Source of the DNA: Caldilineaceae bacterium
Lineage (GTDB): Bacteria; Chloroflexota; Anaerolineae; Caldilineales; Caldilineaceae
Assembly (NCBI GenBank): GCA_022824025.1
Contig: JAJEBF010000014.1
Span: forward strand, 186,001 to 250,000
Direction of reading: 5' to 3'
DNA: 64,000 nucleotides
A model generated the notes under the pieces. The model had not been told where the DNA came from. It saw only the letters and a list, made by a program, of their open reading frames with translations, and ran no database searches. This document shows, piece after piece, positions 25,809 to 35,228 of this stretch (positions are counted from its first letter, which is position 1; the number at the start of each line of letters is the position of its first letter). Both the position numbers and the translations under genes were made by a program.

Positions 25809-27074
25809 ATGACTCTCTCCGGCCCACTCTGGCGCAACCGGGCATTCACCAGGCTCTGGATCGCGCACGTCACCTCGGGCGCCGGGACAGCCGTCACCAA
25901 CGTCGCCCTGCCCCTGGCAGCCGTTCTCGTTCTCGGCGCAACGCCCGCGCAGATGGGTCTGCTTGCCGCCGCCAGCTCTCTGCCCAACCTGCTCTTCGGC
26001 CTCCTCGCCGGCGTCTGGGTGGACAGAGTCCCCCGCAGGCCAATACTCGTCTGGTCCGACCTCGGACGGGCCGTCCTCCTCCTCTCCATTCCCGCAGCCG
26101 CCTGGCTCGGCCAGCTATCCTTCTCACATATCTGGATCGTCGCATTTGCCGTCGGTACACTCACCGTCTTCTTCCAGATCGCGGCCATTTCCGTTCTGCC
26201 CGCTCTTGTCAAGAAGAGCCAGCTGGTTGACGCCAACAGCAAACTCTCCACCAGCGAGGCCGTGATCGCCATCGCCGGACCCGCCGCGGCCGGCGGTCTC
26301 GTGCAGCTCTTCAGCGCGCCCAGAACGATTCTCCTCGACGCCCTGTCCTACCTCCTCTCTGCCCTCGCCCTGAGGGGCCTCAAAGAGGAAGAAGCGCAGC
26401 CCGCAACGCAGCGCAACGACGAAGAAGCCGCCGCCGCGGGATTCCGGTCCGCCGCGATTCTGATCTATAAGGAAGTCGGGGAGGGAATAAACGAGCTACT
26501 TCGAACGCCTCTGCTGAGAGCGCTCACAGTTACTTCAAGTCTGGGGATGCTCGCCGGCTCGATCTCTTCAGCTGTGCAGATGCTTTTTCTCGTCGACCAG
26601 CTCAACTTCACGCCGACCGTCATCGGAATCGTTGCCGCCTGCGGCGGTGTCGGCTCCCTCATTGGCGCGCTGCTCGCCGGAAACCTGGCGCGCGTCCTCC
26701 AGGCCGGCAAAACACTCGTCCTGGGAAAGCTTCTGTGGATCGCCGGCAGCCTGCTGCTGGCCGGCGCCGACCTGACCGGCTTCGAACTGGCTGCCGCCGG
26801 CGTCGCCCGCGCGCTGGTCGGCTTCGGCAGCGCCATCTACTTCGTCAATCAACTCAGCCTGCGCCAGGCAATCACCTCGGTGCGCCTACTCGGCCGCGTC
26901 ACCGCAGCCCGTCGCTTCCTGCTCTTCGGTGTGGCAACCATCGGCGCTTTCATCGGCGGCGCGCTCGGCGAAACCATCGGCCTCCGCGCAACCCTTCTCA
27001 CCGCCTCCGCCGCCCTGCTCGTCGAACTGTCCCTGCTCATGCTCTCAAGAGTCAGGCGGGCACACATCGCCTAG
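25809..27074 (+). CDS. MFS transporter (MFS_3 / transmembrane secretion effector-like)
   Basis: A 421-residue protein with the MFS_3 opening LWRNRAFTRLWIAHVTSGAGTAV, close to macrolide-efflux and EntS-like proteins. The loop motif is LLAGVWVDRVPRRPIL, and a second, GALLAGNLAR, follows in the second half. Efflux of a hydrophobic compound is the most common role of this branch. It begins three bases after the zinc-ribbon P-loop gene stop, which implies a two-gene operon. Confidence 0.88.
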   Translation: MTLSGPLWRNRAFTRLWIAHVTSGAGTAVTNVALPLAAVLVLGATPAQMGLLAAASSLPNLLFGLLAGVWVDRVPRRPILVWSDLGRAVLLLSIPAAAWLGQLSFSHIWIVAFAVGTLTVFFQIAAISVLPALVKKSQLVDANSKLSTSEAVIAIAGPAAAGGLVQLFSAPRTILLDALSYLLSALALRGLKEEEAQPATQRNDEEAAAAGFRSAAILIYKEVGEGINELLRTPLLRALTVTSSLGMLAGSISSAVQMLFLVDQLNFTPTVIGIVAACGGVGSLIGALLAGNLARVLQAGKTLVLGKLLWIAGSLLLAGADLTGFELAAAGVARALVGFGSAIYFVNQLSLRQAITSVRLLGRVTAARRFLLFGVATIGAFIGGALGETIGLRATLLTASAALLVELSLLMLSRVRRAHIA

Positions 27075-27126
27075 CCGCCAGCTGGGCGCTCATCCCCGCC
27101 CCCTCCGCTGAGAGACTCTCCCCCTC

Positions 27127-28455
27127 TCAGATACGCCACCCAGTTCCTCGCGCAGTTCCCTGCAGTTCCCCGCCCCTCCCCGCAGTTCCCCTACCCTTCC
27201 ACGCCTTCGTCCCAATTTCAATGCGATACGAACGGAAATACAGCGCCAACGCCCCCGCCAGCAGCATTCCCGCAAACGACCAGAACATCCCGCCGTACCC
27301 CAATCCGCCAATCAATAGGCCCCCCAACACCGGTCCAGCCACCTTGCCGCCATTCTTGAGCGAGCCGGCCAGCCCCATCCCCGCGCCCACCTGGCCCGCC
27401 GGCGCCTGCTCCGCAATCAATGCCACCGTCGCCGGGAAGATCAACGCCTGCGCCACGCCCATTGCCGCCGCAACCGCCAACAGCCCCACCGTCCCGCCCG
27501 CCGCCAGCAGAAATGGCAGCGTTAGTGCCAGGCAGACCATCCCCAGCGATACGGCCCGCAGATGGCCCAGCCGATCGCCCAACCGCCCGCCCCACGGCTT
27601 TAGCAGGATCAAAACGCCCTCTTGCGCGCTGAAAAACAGCCCGATCTCCGCAGTCGTGTACCCCGCCGTCAGAGCGTAAATCGGCAGAAACGCCTTGATC
27701 ACGTAGGTCACCACATACACCGCCGCCTCCAACGCGCCCGAAAGCCACACCGCAGGCGTCGCCGCCACCGCCGCCTCCCGCTTGAAAGACCTCCCCACTG
27801 CCCCGAAGTCACTAACCCAGTTGCCTGCCCCCCTGCCTTCCGGCCTGGAATGCAGCGCATCCTGCCCCTGCCTCCGACGCCCATCCCCTCCCAACCAAAG
27901 CACCGGCACAAACGCCGCCATACTCAACACGCCGATCAACGTAAAGACCGCAACCGGGTCCAGCGAAAGCAGCAGCCAGCCCGCCGCCGCCGGGCCAATC
28001 AGGTATCCCCCGCTGCGCGCCATTCCGAACCACCCAAGCCTCTCCGCCTTTCGCCTGCCGCCCCGTTCCGCCACATACGCAACCGTGACCGGGCCATAGA
28101 TTGCCGTCGCCGTACCATGCAGCAGGCGAATGGCCACCAGCTGGCCCGGAGTCTCGATGAACGTGTACAGAAAGGGCACGCCCGCAAAAATGAGCGTCCC
28201 TATCAAGAGCCACAACCGTCGCCCCATCCGGTCAGAGAGCAGACCGAAGAGTGGCTTCGTCGCCATGCCTGTCAGCGTCGAGACCGAAACAATTACGCCC
28301 AGCAGGGCATCCGACGCGCCCAGCGAAGCCGCGAAGATCGGCAGCAGCGGCGTCTTGCCCATCTGATAGGCGCTGCGAACAATGAAGTCCGCGAAAGAAA
28401 TCCGCAAGAGCGCAGGGATCCCTGCGCTCTTGCGTCCGACATTTAGGTTACGCAT
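27127..28455 (-). CDS. MFS transporter with repetitive C-terminal tail
   Basis: A protein of about 442 residues with twelve predicted helices; KPLFGLLSDRMGRRLWLL is the loop 2-3 motif and LKPWGGRLGDRLGHLRAV its copy. The start is placed at 28455 (MRNLNVGRKSAG), ten bases after the upstream BNR-gene stop; the open frame extends further and would overlap that gene. The last residues (GKGRGTAGRGGELQG...) are encoded by DNA with four CAGTTCC units on the plus strand (27142-27190) and have no membrane or family character. Substrate is unknown. Confidence 0.83.
   Translation of the reverse strand: MRNLNVGRKSAGIPALLRISFADFIVRSAYQMGKTPLLPIFAASLGASDALLGVIVSVSTLTGMATKPLFGLLSDRMGRRLWLLIGTLIFAGVPFLYTFIETPGQLVAIRLLHGTATAIYGPVTVAYVAERGGRRKAERLGWFGMARSGGYLIGPAAAGWLLLSLDPVAVFTLIGVLSMAAFVPVLWLGGDGRRRQGQDALHSRPEGRGAGNWVSDFGAVGRSFKREAAVAATPAVWLSGALEAAVYVVTYVIKAFLPIYALTAGYTTAEIGLFFSAQEGVLILLKPWGGRLGDRLGHLRAVSLGMVCLALTLPFLLAAGGTVGLLAVAAAMGVAQALIFPATVALIAEQAPAGQVGAGMGLAGSLKNGGKVAGPVLGGLLIGGLGYGGMFWSFAGMLLAGALALYFRSYRIEIGTKAWKGRGTAGRGGELQGTARGTGWRI
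27140..27192. repeat. short CAGTTCC repeats at the 3' end of an MFS gene
   Basis: Four CAGTTCC units occur within about 50 bases at irregular spacing, separated by C-rich sequence. They encode the low-complexity C-terminus of the MFS protein on the minus strand. Confidence 0.5.
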
Positions 28456-28465
28456 CTGGAAGATT

Positions 28466-31400
28466 CTACACGACGACCGGAGGCACGTTAGCCGCCTGCA
28501 CCGCCGCATTGAAGTCTGACACACTCTCTCCCAAAATCGACTCCAGCTTGTCAAACTGGGAATCCACCTGTATGCTCAGTTCCTCGAAAACATCATGGGC
28601 CTGGCGCGGCGGGGCCGCGTCCGCAGCGGCAATCACGCTGATGAGATTGTGCAGCTTGGCGTTGAGCATCGTCCGCAGCCGCAACCGGTCAAAGGCCACC
28701 TTTGCCTCCGGCTGGACGAGCTCAGACTCAACCTCGCCCAGCTGCTCAGCGATTTGGTCCGCCCTCTCCTGGACCGCGCGCTTCGTTTCCTCGTCGGCTT
28801 CACTCTCCGCCACCATCTCCGCCATCGTCTTCACACGCGCCCGCGCCCGCCGCAGCCGCTTGACCGCCCGGTGCGTCTCCGACAGCTTTCCGTTCACCTC
28901 CTGCCACATGTCAAACTGGGCCTGCATTGCTTCCTCGCTGGCATTCACGCCTGGGTCGATGTAAATCTCAAACGTCTCCGTCTGGCTCACGCCGTCAACC
29001 GTCAGCCGCGCCTGGTATTCCCCCGGTGGCGCCAGCGCCCCCGTGATGCTCTTCTCCGTGAAGGGGTCTCCCGGCAGCTCCTCGGCATCGGCATAGCGCA
29101 TACTCCAGACAAATCGATTCAGTCCGGCATTGGTGGTGACGTACTGCGCAGAGGGGGCTTCCTCCTCCTCCGAGTCAGACTCCGCCGGCCTGGGCCCATA
29201 GGAACGGATCTCATTGCCGTCAGCGTCCAGAAACGTCAGGCAGACCTCCTTCGCGCCTTCCGGCAGGGTATAGTGGACAAGCACGCCCTGCGGCGGATTT
29301 TCGCCGCCGTCAATGATCCGCCGCACGTAGTCCCCGTTCACGTCCTTCTCGTCCCTGTACGTGATCAACTGGCCGAATGCCAGCCCATAGCTGCGCCCTT
29401 CCCCGCGCGCCGGCCCAACGCTCCAGGGCAGCCACCTCCGCAGAGTCCTGCGCGGGGGGAACAGCCGCGCCCCTTCTTCCTCGCTTTCGTCCAGCGAACT
29501 GACCTCCCGCAAAGGCGTGAGATCATCGAGAACCCAGAAGGCTCGACCGTGCGTCGCCACCACAAGGTCATCGTCCTTGACCGCCATGTCGTAGACCGGC
29601 GCAACCGGCAGATTCCCCGGCATCCTCTGCCACGAAGACCCATCGTCGAAGGAAACGAATACACCCGATTCCGTCCCCACGTACAGCAGGCCCTCACGCG
29701 CCGGGTCCGCACGCAACATGCGCGTGATCTCCCCCTGCGGGAACGCAGCGTCCAGCCGCTGCCAGCTCCGGCCCAGGTCCGTCGTCTTGAACAGATACGG
29801 GCTATAGTCGTCCAGCTTGTAACGCGTGGCCGCCACATAGACCGTGGCAGGATCGTGCGCGCTCGGCTCTATCACCGTCACGAAGCTCCACTCCGGCAAA
29901 TCCGGCGGCGTCACATCGCGCCAGTTGTCTCCGCCGTCCTCGCTGATATGCACCAACCCGTCGTCGCTTCCGGCCCAGAATAACCCCTTCTGATGCGCCG
30001 ACTCGATAAACACCGAGATCGTGCAATAGTGCTCTGCCCCGCTCGTATCCAGCGTAAGCGGCCCGCCCGAAGCCTCCAGTTTGCTCTCGTCGTTGCGCGT
30101 CAGATCCGGGCTCAGGACCTCCCACGAACTGCCCTCATCCGTCGTGCGGAAAACGTGGTTGCCGCAGGTATACAGAACATTGCTGTCATGGGGGCTGAAC
30201 AGAATCGGAAACGTCCACGGAAAACGGTACTTCATCGTCTTGGCGCCGAACCCGCTGAACGGCTCCGGCCACACCGTCACCAGCCGAATCTGCTTCGTGC
30301 GGTGATCGTACCGCTGCAGCGCGCCCCCGCCCCCCGGCGAAGACCCCACCGCTCCCACGTAAACAATGTTGGGATCATCCGGCTTGACGGCGATGTACCC
30401 GCTCTCCCCCGTGCCCGCCGGGTAGCAGTCTCCCCACGGGATCGCGCCTTTCTCCGTCGCGCTCGGCACTGAGATGCTCGAGTTGTCCTGCTGCGTGCCG
30501 TAAACGCGGTACGGCAGCTGATTGTCCACGTCCAAATGGTAATACTGCCCCGTCAGCTGATTGTAGATCGTGCTCCACGTGTCGCCGCCGTTAAAGCTGA
30601 CACAGGCGCCGCCGTCGTTTCCGTTGATCATCCGCTGCGGGTCCGCCGGATCGATCCACAGATCATGATTGTCCCCGTGCGGGGTCGCAATATCTTCCCA
30701 ATTCTTGCCGCCGTCAATGCTCTTCCACATCTTCAGATTATTTACATAGACGGTGTCCGGGTCCTGGGAATCCGCAAAGATGTGCATGTAATACCACGGC
30801 CGGTTGAGCAAATCCTGGTTATTGGTCAACTGCTCCCAGTTCGCCCCGCCGTCATCAGAACGGTAAACGCCCGACTTGTCCCCCTCCGCTTCGACGATCG
30901 CCCACACCCGCCGCGGCTGCGCCGGAGAGACCGACACACCAATCTTCCCCAGGACCCCCTCCTGCGGCAGGCCTGGGTTGCGGCTGATATCCGTCCAACT
31001 GTCCCCGCCGTCAGACGACTTCCACAGCCCGCTGTCCGGGCCGCCGCTGATCAATTCCCAGAAGTGACGGTGTACCTGCCATATCGAAGCATAGAGTATG
31101 CGGGGATTGTTCACATCCAGCGCCAGGTCCACCGCCCCCGCCCTCTCGCTCACATGCAGGACGCGCTCCCAGGAGGCGCCTCCGTCAGTCGTCCTGTACA
31201 CGCCGCGCTCGTCGTTCGGCCCGAACGCATGCCCCAGCGCCGCCACATACGCCACGTCGGGGTCGCGAGGATGGATGCGGATCTCCCCAATATGGTGGCT
31301 GTCCCTCAACCCTACGTTCTTCCACGTCTCACCGCCGTCAGTGGACCTGTATACCCCGTCCCCCCAGCTTACATCCAGCCGGATCGTCGACTCACCCGTC

Positions 31401-31654
31401 CCCGCATAGATGACATTCGGGTCCGCCTCCGATACCGCCAGCGCGCCCACCGAAGACACAGCGAACTGCCCGTCCGTAATGTTCTCCCAGTACTGCCCGC
31501 CGTCAACCGTCTTCCAGACCCCGCCGGCCACCCCGCCAAAATAGAAAACATTCTTATCGGTCGGATGTCCTGCCGCCGCCACCACGCGGCCGCCGCGCGG
31601 TGGTCCAATACAACGAAACTTGAGTGCATCCCACGCCGACAGTTCGTTCTTCAT
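28466..31654 (-). CDS. BNR/Asp-box (VPS10/sortilin-like) beta-propeller protein
   Basis: A 1062-residue protein. About residues 1-720 carry many Asp-box repeats of type S/T-x-D-G-G-x-x-W (KTVDGGQYW, RSTDGGETW, RTTDGGASW, KSSDGGDSW, RSDDGGANW, KSIDGGKNW, RTTDEGSSW, FVSFDDGSSW), which make one or two large beta propellers. The region after about 760 is a beta domain followed by a helical, charged segment (about 930-1040, with coiled-coil-like spacing). There is no signal peptide, which is unusual since related proteins are mostly secreted. Related proteins are often labelled glycosyl hydrolase, but the repeat alone does not show catalysis. It is followed closely by the MFS gene. Confidence 0.85.
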   Translation of the reverse strand: MKNELSAWDALKFRCIGPPRGGRVVAAAGHPTDKNVFYFGGVAGGVWKTVDGGQYWENITDGQFAVSSVGALAVSEADPNVIYAGTGESTIRLDVSWGDGVYRSTDGGETWKNVGLRDSHHIGEIRIHPRDPDVAYVAALGHAFGPNDERGVYRTTDGGASWERVLHVSERAGAVDLALDVNNPRILYASIWQVHRHFWELISGGPDSGLWKSSDGGDSWTDISRNPGLPQEGVLGKIGVSVSPAQPRRVWAIVEAEGDKSGVYRSDDGGANWEQLTNNQDLLNRPWYYMHIFADSQDPDTVYVNNLKMWKSIDGGKNWEDIATPHGDNHDLWIDPADPQRMINGNDGGACVSFNGGDTWSTIYNQLTGQYYHLDVDNQLPYRVYGTQQDNSSISVPSATEKGAIPWGDCYPAGTGESGYIAVKPDDPNIVYVGAVGSSPGGGGALQRYDHRTKQIRLVTVWPEPFSGFGAKTMKYRFPWTFPILFSPHDSNVLYTCGNHVFRTTDEGSSWEVLSPDLTRNDESKLEASGGPLTLDTSGAEHYCTISVFIESAHQKGLFWAGSDDGLVHISEDGGDNWRDVTPPDLPEWSFVTVIEPSAHDPATVYVAATRYKLDDYSPYLFKTTDLGRSWQRLDAAFPQGEITRMLRADPAREGLLYVGTESGVFVSFDDGSSWQRMPGNLPVAPVYDMAVKDDDLVVATHGRAFWVLDDLTPLREVSSLDESEEEGARLFPPRRTLRRWLPWSVGPARGEGRSYGLAFGQLITYRDEKDVNGDYVRRIIDGGENPPQGVLVHYTLPEGAKEVCLTFLDADGNEIRSYGPRPAESDSEEEEAPSAQYVTTNAGLNRFVWSMRYADAEELPGDPFTEKSITGALAPPGEYQARLTVDGVSQTETFEIYIDPGVNASEEAMQAQFDMWQEVNGKLSETHRAVKRLRRARARVKTMAEMVAESEADEETKRAVQERADQIAEQLGEVESELVQPEAKVAFDRLRLRTMLNAKLHNLISVIAAADAAPPRQAHDVFEELSIQVDSQFDKLESILGESVSDFNAAVQAANVPPVVV

Positions 31655-32065
31655 CTTGAGTTCTCTCTCTTTTCTGTGCCTTCAATCTGGAAATCGTACA
31701 ACCCCGACCGAATCCGCCCTGCTCATCCTCGCGCCTCTCGGAAGTTGGCAAGCGCCGTCCCGAAAACGCCAATCTGACCCTGCCCGAATTCCCGTGCGCT
31801 GAGACGGAACGGCTCCCGGGCGCTCGACAAGGGCCGACAAAGACGCAAGGTCCAAGTCGGTTCACCTGAACCGAGTCCGCGGTCGCCGCAAAAAAAGTCC
31901 TCTGGTAACACTACGCAAGTGGGAATTCAGCGCCCGACCAAAACGCGCATATCCTACCCGATTCTTCCCCACTGGTCAAAACCGCCCCGCCAGTTCCCGC
32001 GCCGCCAACCCACTGTAAACCGACCATCGACCACCGACCACTGGCCACTGCTCTTTTGGGCGGTC

Positions 32066-32106
32066 GCCCGCAAGCGGGCTCCCTTGTGCGGGGGGATTCC
32101 CCCCGC
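32066..32106. repeat. two adjacent perfect hairpins in intergenic DNA
   Basis: GCCCGC-AA-GCGGGC (32066-32079) is followed by a 19-base palindrome, GCGGGGGGA-T-TCCCCCCGC (32088-32106). Neither has a T run. They may be part of an intergenic repeat or a termination-like structure. Confidence 0.5.
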
Positions 32107-32342
32107 AACGCCCCCCTATGGTCACGCCCCGCTGCGACTGTGCGGTAAGGTTACAAAGTGGCCCCCCGCCCAACCCGTCTTGAAACCCAGGCAGTCGTGC
32201 CCTGCCCCGACACGGTTGGCGGCCCAAGATCATGCTGCGCCGCGCACCCCCTTTTCGTCCCAGGCCCCTTTCCGCTTCCTTCCACTTCCTTCTGCCCACC
32301 GGTTTGCAGTCTACGCCCATCTGACGCGACAATACAAGCGCC

Positions 32343-32371
32343 GCGCTGCTATTACACTGCATCAGCAGCGC
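32343..32371. promoter_or_regulatory. inverted repeat upstream of the esterase gene
   Basis: GCGCTGCT at 32343-32350 and AGCAGCGC at 32364-32371 are perfect arms with a 13-base centre that contains TTACACT. It ends about 35 bases before the esterase ATG, a suitable place for an operator, although eight-base arms could arise by chance in GC-rich DNA. Confidence 0.35.
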
Positions 32372-32406
32372 CCATCGGTCCCTCCACTCATGCAAAGGAA
32401 AACACC

Positions 32407-33372
32407 ATGCCTCTGCTCTTTGACATGCCGCTCGACAAACTCACTACCTACCAGGGCACCAACCCCCGTCCCTCAGACTTCGACCAATACTGGGACGCCG
32501 CTCTCGCTGAGCTCGCCTCAGTCGATCCTGACGTGGAGCTCGTCCCCGCCGACTTCCAGGCCCCCTACGCCGAATGTTTCCACCTCTACTTCACGGGGAC
32601 CCGCGGCGCCCGCGTCCACGCCAAACTGCTGCGACCCCGCGCCGCCCAGGAACCCCATCCCGCCCTTCTCATGTTTCACGGCTACAGCGGCAACGCCGGC
32701 GACTGGCAGTGCAAACTCGGCTACGTTGCCGCCGGCTTTACCGTCGCTGCCCTCGACTGCCGCGGCCAGGGCGGCGGCCGCTCCGTCGACGTCGGCGGCG
32801 TCCCCGGCTGGACGCTGCGCGGACATATCGTGCGCGGCCTCGCCGGCGAACCTGAAGACCTGCTCTACCGCCACACCTTCCTGGACACCGCACGCCTCGC
32901 GCAAGTCGTCATGGACATGGACGACGTCGATTCCGAACGCGTCGGCGCAACCGGCGGCAGCCAGGGCGGCGCGCTGACCCTCGCCTGCGTCTCCCTCGAA
33001 CCACGCGTCAAACGCGCCGCACCCATCTACCCCTTCCTCTGCGACTACAAAAGAGTCTGGGACCTCGACATGGACCAGAACGCCTACGCCGAACTGCGCG
33101 AATGGTTCCGCAACTTCGATCCGCGCCACGAACGCGAAGAAGAGGTCTTCACCCGCCTGGGCTATATCGACGTGCAGAACCTCGCGCCCCGCATCCGCGC
33201 CGAAATCTTGATGGGCGTCGGCCTCATGGACCAGGTCTGCCCGCCCTCCACCCAATACGCCGCATACAACAAGATCACGTCGCCCAAGCGCACCGTCATC
33301 TACCCCGACTACGGCCACGAAAAACTGCCCGACATTGACGACATTATCTTCGAGTGGATGGTCGAGCTCTAA
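32407..33372 (+). CDS. acetylxylan esterase / cephalosporin-C deacetylase-like hydrolase
   Basis: A 321-residue alpha/beta hydrolase of the AXE1 type. HGYSGNAGDW is the oxyanion-hole region, GATGGSQGGALTLA carries the nucleophile Ser in G-x-S-Q-G, Asp lies in GLMDQVCPP and His in YGHEKL. The N-terminus (LTTYQGTNPRPSDFDQYWDAAL) is the family's lead-in. The enzyme probably removes acetyl groups from sugars or short oligosaccharides in the cytoplasm; there is no signal peptide. CAAAGGAAAACACC supplies the ribosome site at 32407. It diverges from the BNR gene and converges on the mannonate dehydratase gene. Confidence 0.93.
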   Translation: MPLLFDMPLDKLTTYQGTNPRPSDFDQYWDAALAELASVDPDVELVPADFQAPYAECFHLYFTGTRGARVHAKLLRPRAAQEPHPALLMFHGYSGNAGDWQCKLGYVAAGFTVAALDCRGQGGGRSVDVGGVPGWTLRGHIVRGLAGEPEDLLYRHTFLDTARLAQVVMDMDDVDSERVGATGGSQGGALTLACVSLEPRVKRAAPIYPFLCDYKRVWDLDMDQNAYAELREWFRNFDPRHEREEEVFTRLGYIDVQNLAPRIRAEILMGVGLMDQVCPPSTQYAAYNKITSPKRTVIYPDYGHEKLPDIDDIIFEWMVEL

Positions 33373-33385
33373 CATGGGAAACTAA

Positions 33386-34366
33386 CTACGCCGCGTACAC
33401 CGCCTGCCGCAATCCGCGTATATAGCCGATCGCGTACAACCTGCCAATCGAAGAATAGCCGGCGTGATCGTTGCTGTCCCCTTCCATCGTCGGCACATGA
33501 TCCGGCCGCAGCACGCCGTCGAAGCCTATGTCGCGATAGGCCTCCATGCAGGCCAGCATATCCGTCTTCCCGTTGTCGTGGAACGTCTCGTTGAACTTCT
33601 CCGGCACGCCCCGCACGTCGCGGAAGTGGACGAAGTATATCCTGTCCTGCTCGCCAAATTGGCGGATCGCCGCCGGCAGGTCGTCGGTCATCAACGTGAA
33701 GTTGCCCTGGCACAGACAGATGCCATTGGCCGGGCTGGGAACCAGGTCGATCAGGCGCTGGAAATTCTCTACGCTGCGCATAATCCGCCCCAGGCCCCGG
33801 ATCGGCGACAGGGGCGGGTCGTCCGGATGCATCGCCATCTTCACGCCCGCCTCTTCCGCCACCGGCACAACTGCTTCCAGGAAATACTTCAGATTGTCCC
33901 ACAGCTGCGCCTCGCTCACCTCGCCGTATTCGGTGAGCGGCGCGTTGCGCATCACGTCGTAGTCAAAACCCGTCACCAGGGCGCCGCCCCGCTCCGGAAT
34001 CGTCGTCGCCGTCCGCATCCAGTTGAATATCGGCATCCACTCGCTGCACCACACCGGAATCTCCAGGCGGCCCATGTTGCGGAGCAGCTCGCGCACCGTC
34101 TCAATCTCCTCGTCCCGCCCCGGCAGCCCCAACTTCGCCTTGTTCAACGGCGGCCTGCTCTCCAATACCTCCAACCGAAAACCGGCGTTCTCGTACGCGC
34201 TCTTCACCCGCGCCAGGCTCATGAATCCCCACGGCCTCATATCCGCGTCCGGGTGATCGATCGTCGACATGTCCATCGCCCCCACCGCCTTGTTGACCCC
34301 GCACTGTTTGACAAGCGTCCACAGCGGCGAAGGCTCCGGCGGCAGCATCTCAGCAAGTTGAATCAT
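33386..34366 (-). CDS. mannonate dehydratase family protein (UxuA-like)
   Basis: A 326-residue TIM-barrel protein of the UxuA family. Metal-ligand and substrate blocks are visible: [20 protein letters not shown] (His, Asp), [10 protein letters not shown] (Cys), [10 protein letters not shown] (His) and [10 protein letters not shown] (Asp, His). UxuA converts D-mannonate into 2-keto-3-deoxygluconate in hexuronate breakdown. AAGGAAGGGGACAG precedes the ATG at 34366; the longer frame to 34552 is unlikely. Uronate isomerase and KDG kinase genes are not next to it, so the true substrate could be another sugar acid. Confidence 0.88.
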   Translation of the reverse strand: MIQLAEMLPPEPSPLWTLVKQCGVNKAVGAMDMSTIDHPDADMRPWGFMSLARVKSAYENAGFRLEVLESRPPLNKAKLGLPGRDEEIETVRELLRNMGRLEIPVWCSEWMPIFNWMRTATTIPERGGALVTGFDYDVMRNAPLTEYGEVSEAQLWDNLKYFLEAVVPVAEEAGVKMAMHPDDPPLSPIRGLGRIMRSVENFQRLIDLVPSPANGICLCQGNFTLMTDDLPAAIRQFGEQDRIYFVHFRDVRGVPEKFNETFHDNGKTDMLACMEAYRDIGFDGVLRPDHVPTMEGDSNDHAGYSSIGRLYAIGYIRGLRQAVYAA

Positions 34367-34502
34367 CTGTCCCCTTCCTTTATTCACGTGATCGCGAGCG
34401 CCGTCCATTTCCCGCCCGCGCCAGAAACATATCACAGATCGTCCACATAGCAAGCAGAAGCCATCCCCCAACCCAACCGAATCGCCCCAACCTTGCTCCC
34501 AC

Positions 34503-34539
34503 CAATCCTGCAAATCCCCAAAATCCCGATCCCGGTTGG
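34503..34539 (+). repeat. dispersed AATCC-rich intergenic repeat, copy C
   Basis: CAATCCTGCAAATCCCCAAAATCCCGATCCCGG keeps the AATCC units at regular spacing like copy B but lacks a clear GTTCAGACAA end. It overlaps the -35 box of the putative msrA promoter. Confidence 0.4.
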
Positions 34540-34564
34540 ATTCCCGCTCCACCTGCGGTAAGAT
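34536..34564 (+). promoter_or_regulatory. putative sigma70 promoter of the msrA operon
   Basis: TTGGAT at 34536-34541, a 17-base spacer and TAAGAT at 34559-34564 match the consensus at four and five positions. It is about 95 bases before the msrA start and is the only good candidate for the four-gene plus-strand run to 39135. Confidence 0.5.
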
Positions 34565-34665
34565 ACATCCATCAGCCTCCGTGCCCTTAACCTGCCCGCC
34601 GCGTCAACAACGCGCATCGTGAGAAAGCTGCCCATCGTGGGTTCAATAGTGAGGGAGTGCCTGCA

Positions 34666-35220
34666 ATGACCGAGAATAACGGAAGTGCCCAGGAAGTCGC
34701 CACCTTGGGCGGAGGCTGCTTCTGGTGCCTTGAGCCCCTCTACGAAGAGCTGCAAGGTGTAAGCCAGGTCCTGTCCGGCTACGCCGGCGGTCACCTGCAT
34801 AACCCAACCTACGAACAGGTCTGCTCCAAGACCACCGGCCACGCCGAGGTCATCCAGATCACCTTCGACCCGGCCATTGTCTCGTTTCGCGAAATCCTCG
34901 AAGTCTTCTTTACATCCCACGACCCCACCACACCCAACCGCCAGGGCAACGACGTTGGACCCCAGTACCGATCCATCATCCTCTACCATGACGAGCGGCA
35001 GAAAGCCGTCGCTGAGGAGATGATCCGCGAAGACGCCCCCCAGATCTGGGACGCCCCCATCGTGACCGAACTCGTCCCTCTCGTCACCTTCTACGTCGCC
35101 GAGTCCTACCATCAGAACTACTACCGAGACAACGGATTCCAACCGTATTGCCTCTTCGTGATCCGGCCCAAAGTGGCCAAATTCCGTAAGCAATGGCAGG
35201 CCAAACTGAAAGCGAGTTGA
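34666..35220 (+). CDS. msrA: peptide-methionine (S)-S-oxide reductase MsrA
   Basis: A 184-residue protein with the catalytic motif [10 protein letters not shown] near residue 16 (the Cys is nucleophile), then [24 protein letters not shown] and [23 protein letters not shown], all family hallmarks. It repairs methionine-S-sulfoxide in proteins with thioredoxin. AGGGAG eight bases before the ATG at 34666 favours this start over GTG at 34657. No msrB is adjacent. It leads a plus-strand run with an amidohydrolase gene beginning eight bases after its stop. Confidence 0.97.
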   Translation: MTENNGSAQEVATLGGGCFWCLEPLYEELQGVSQVLSGYAGGHLHNPTYEQVCSKTTGHAEVIQITFDPAIVSFREILEVFFTSHDPTTPNRQGNDVGPQYRSIILYHDERQKAVAEEMIREDAPQIWDAPIVTELVPLVTFYVAESYHQNYYRDNGFQPYCLFVIRPKVAKFRKQWQAKLKAS

Positions 35221-35228
35221 AACCGCCC

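Larger units (their letters stand above)
31655..32406. other. long divergent intergenic region with palindromes
   Basis: This 752-base gap separates the BNR gene from the esterase gene. The middle part (32010-32060) has short CGACCA-like tandem sequence. Near-perfect palindromes occur at 32066-32106 and an inverted repeat at 32343-32371. No coding frame shows family resemblance, although the esterase frame stays open to 32158. Confidence 0.5.

Noticed and set aside
29993-31777. large plus-strand frames antisense to the BNR gene
   Set aside because: Arg/Pro-rich reading of the Asp-box repeats on the other strand.
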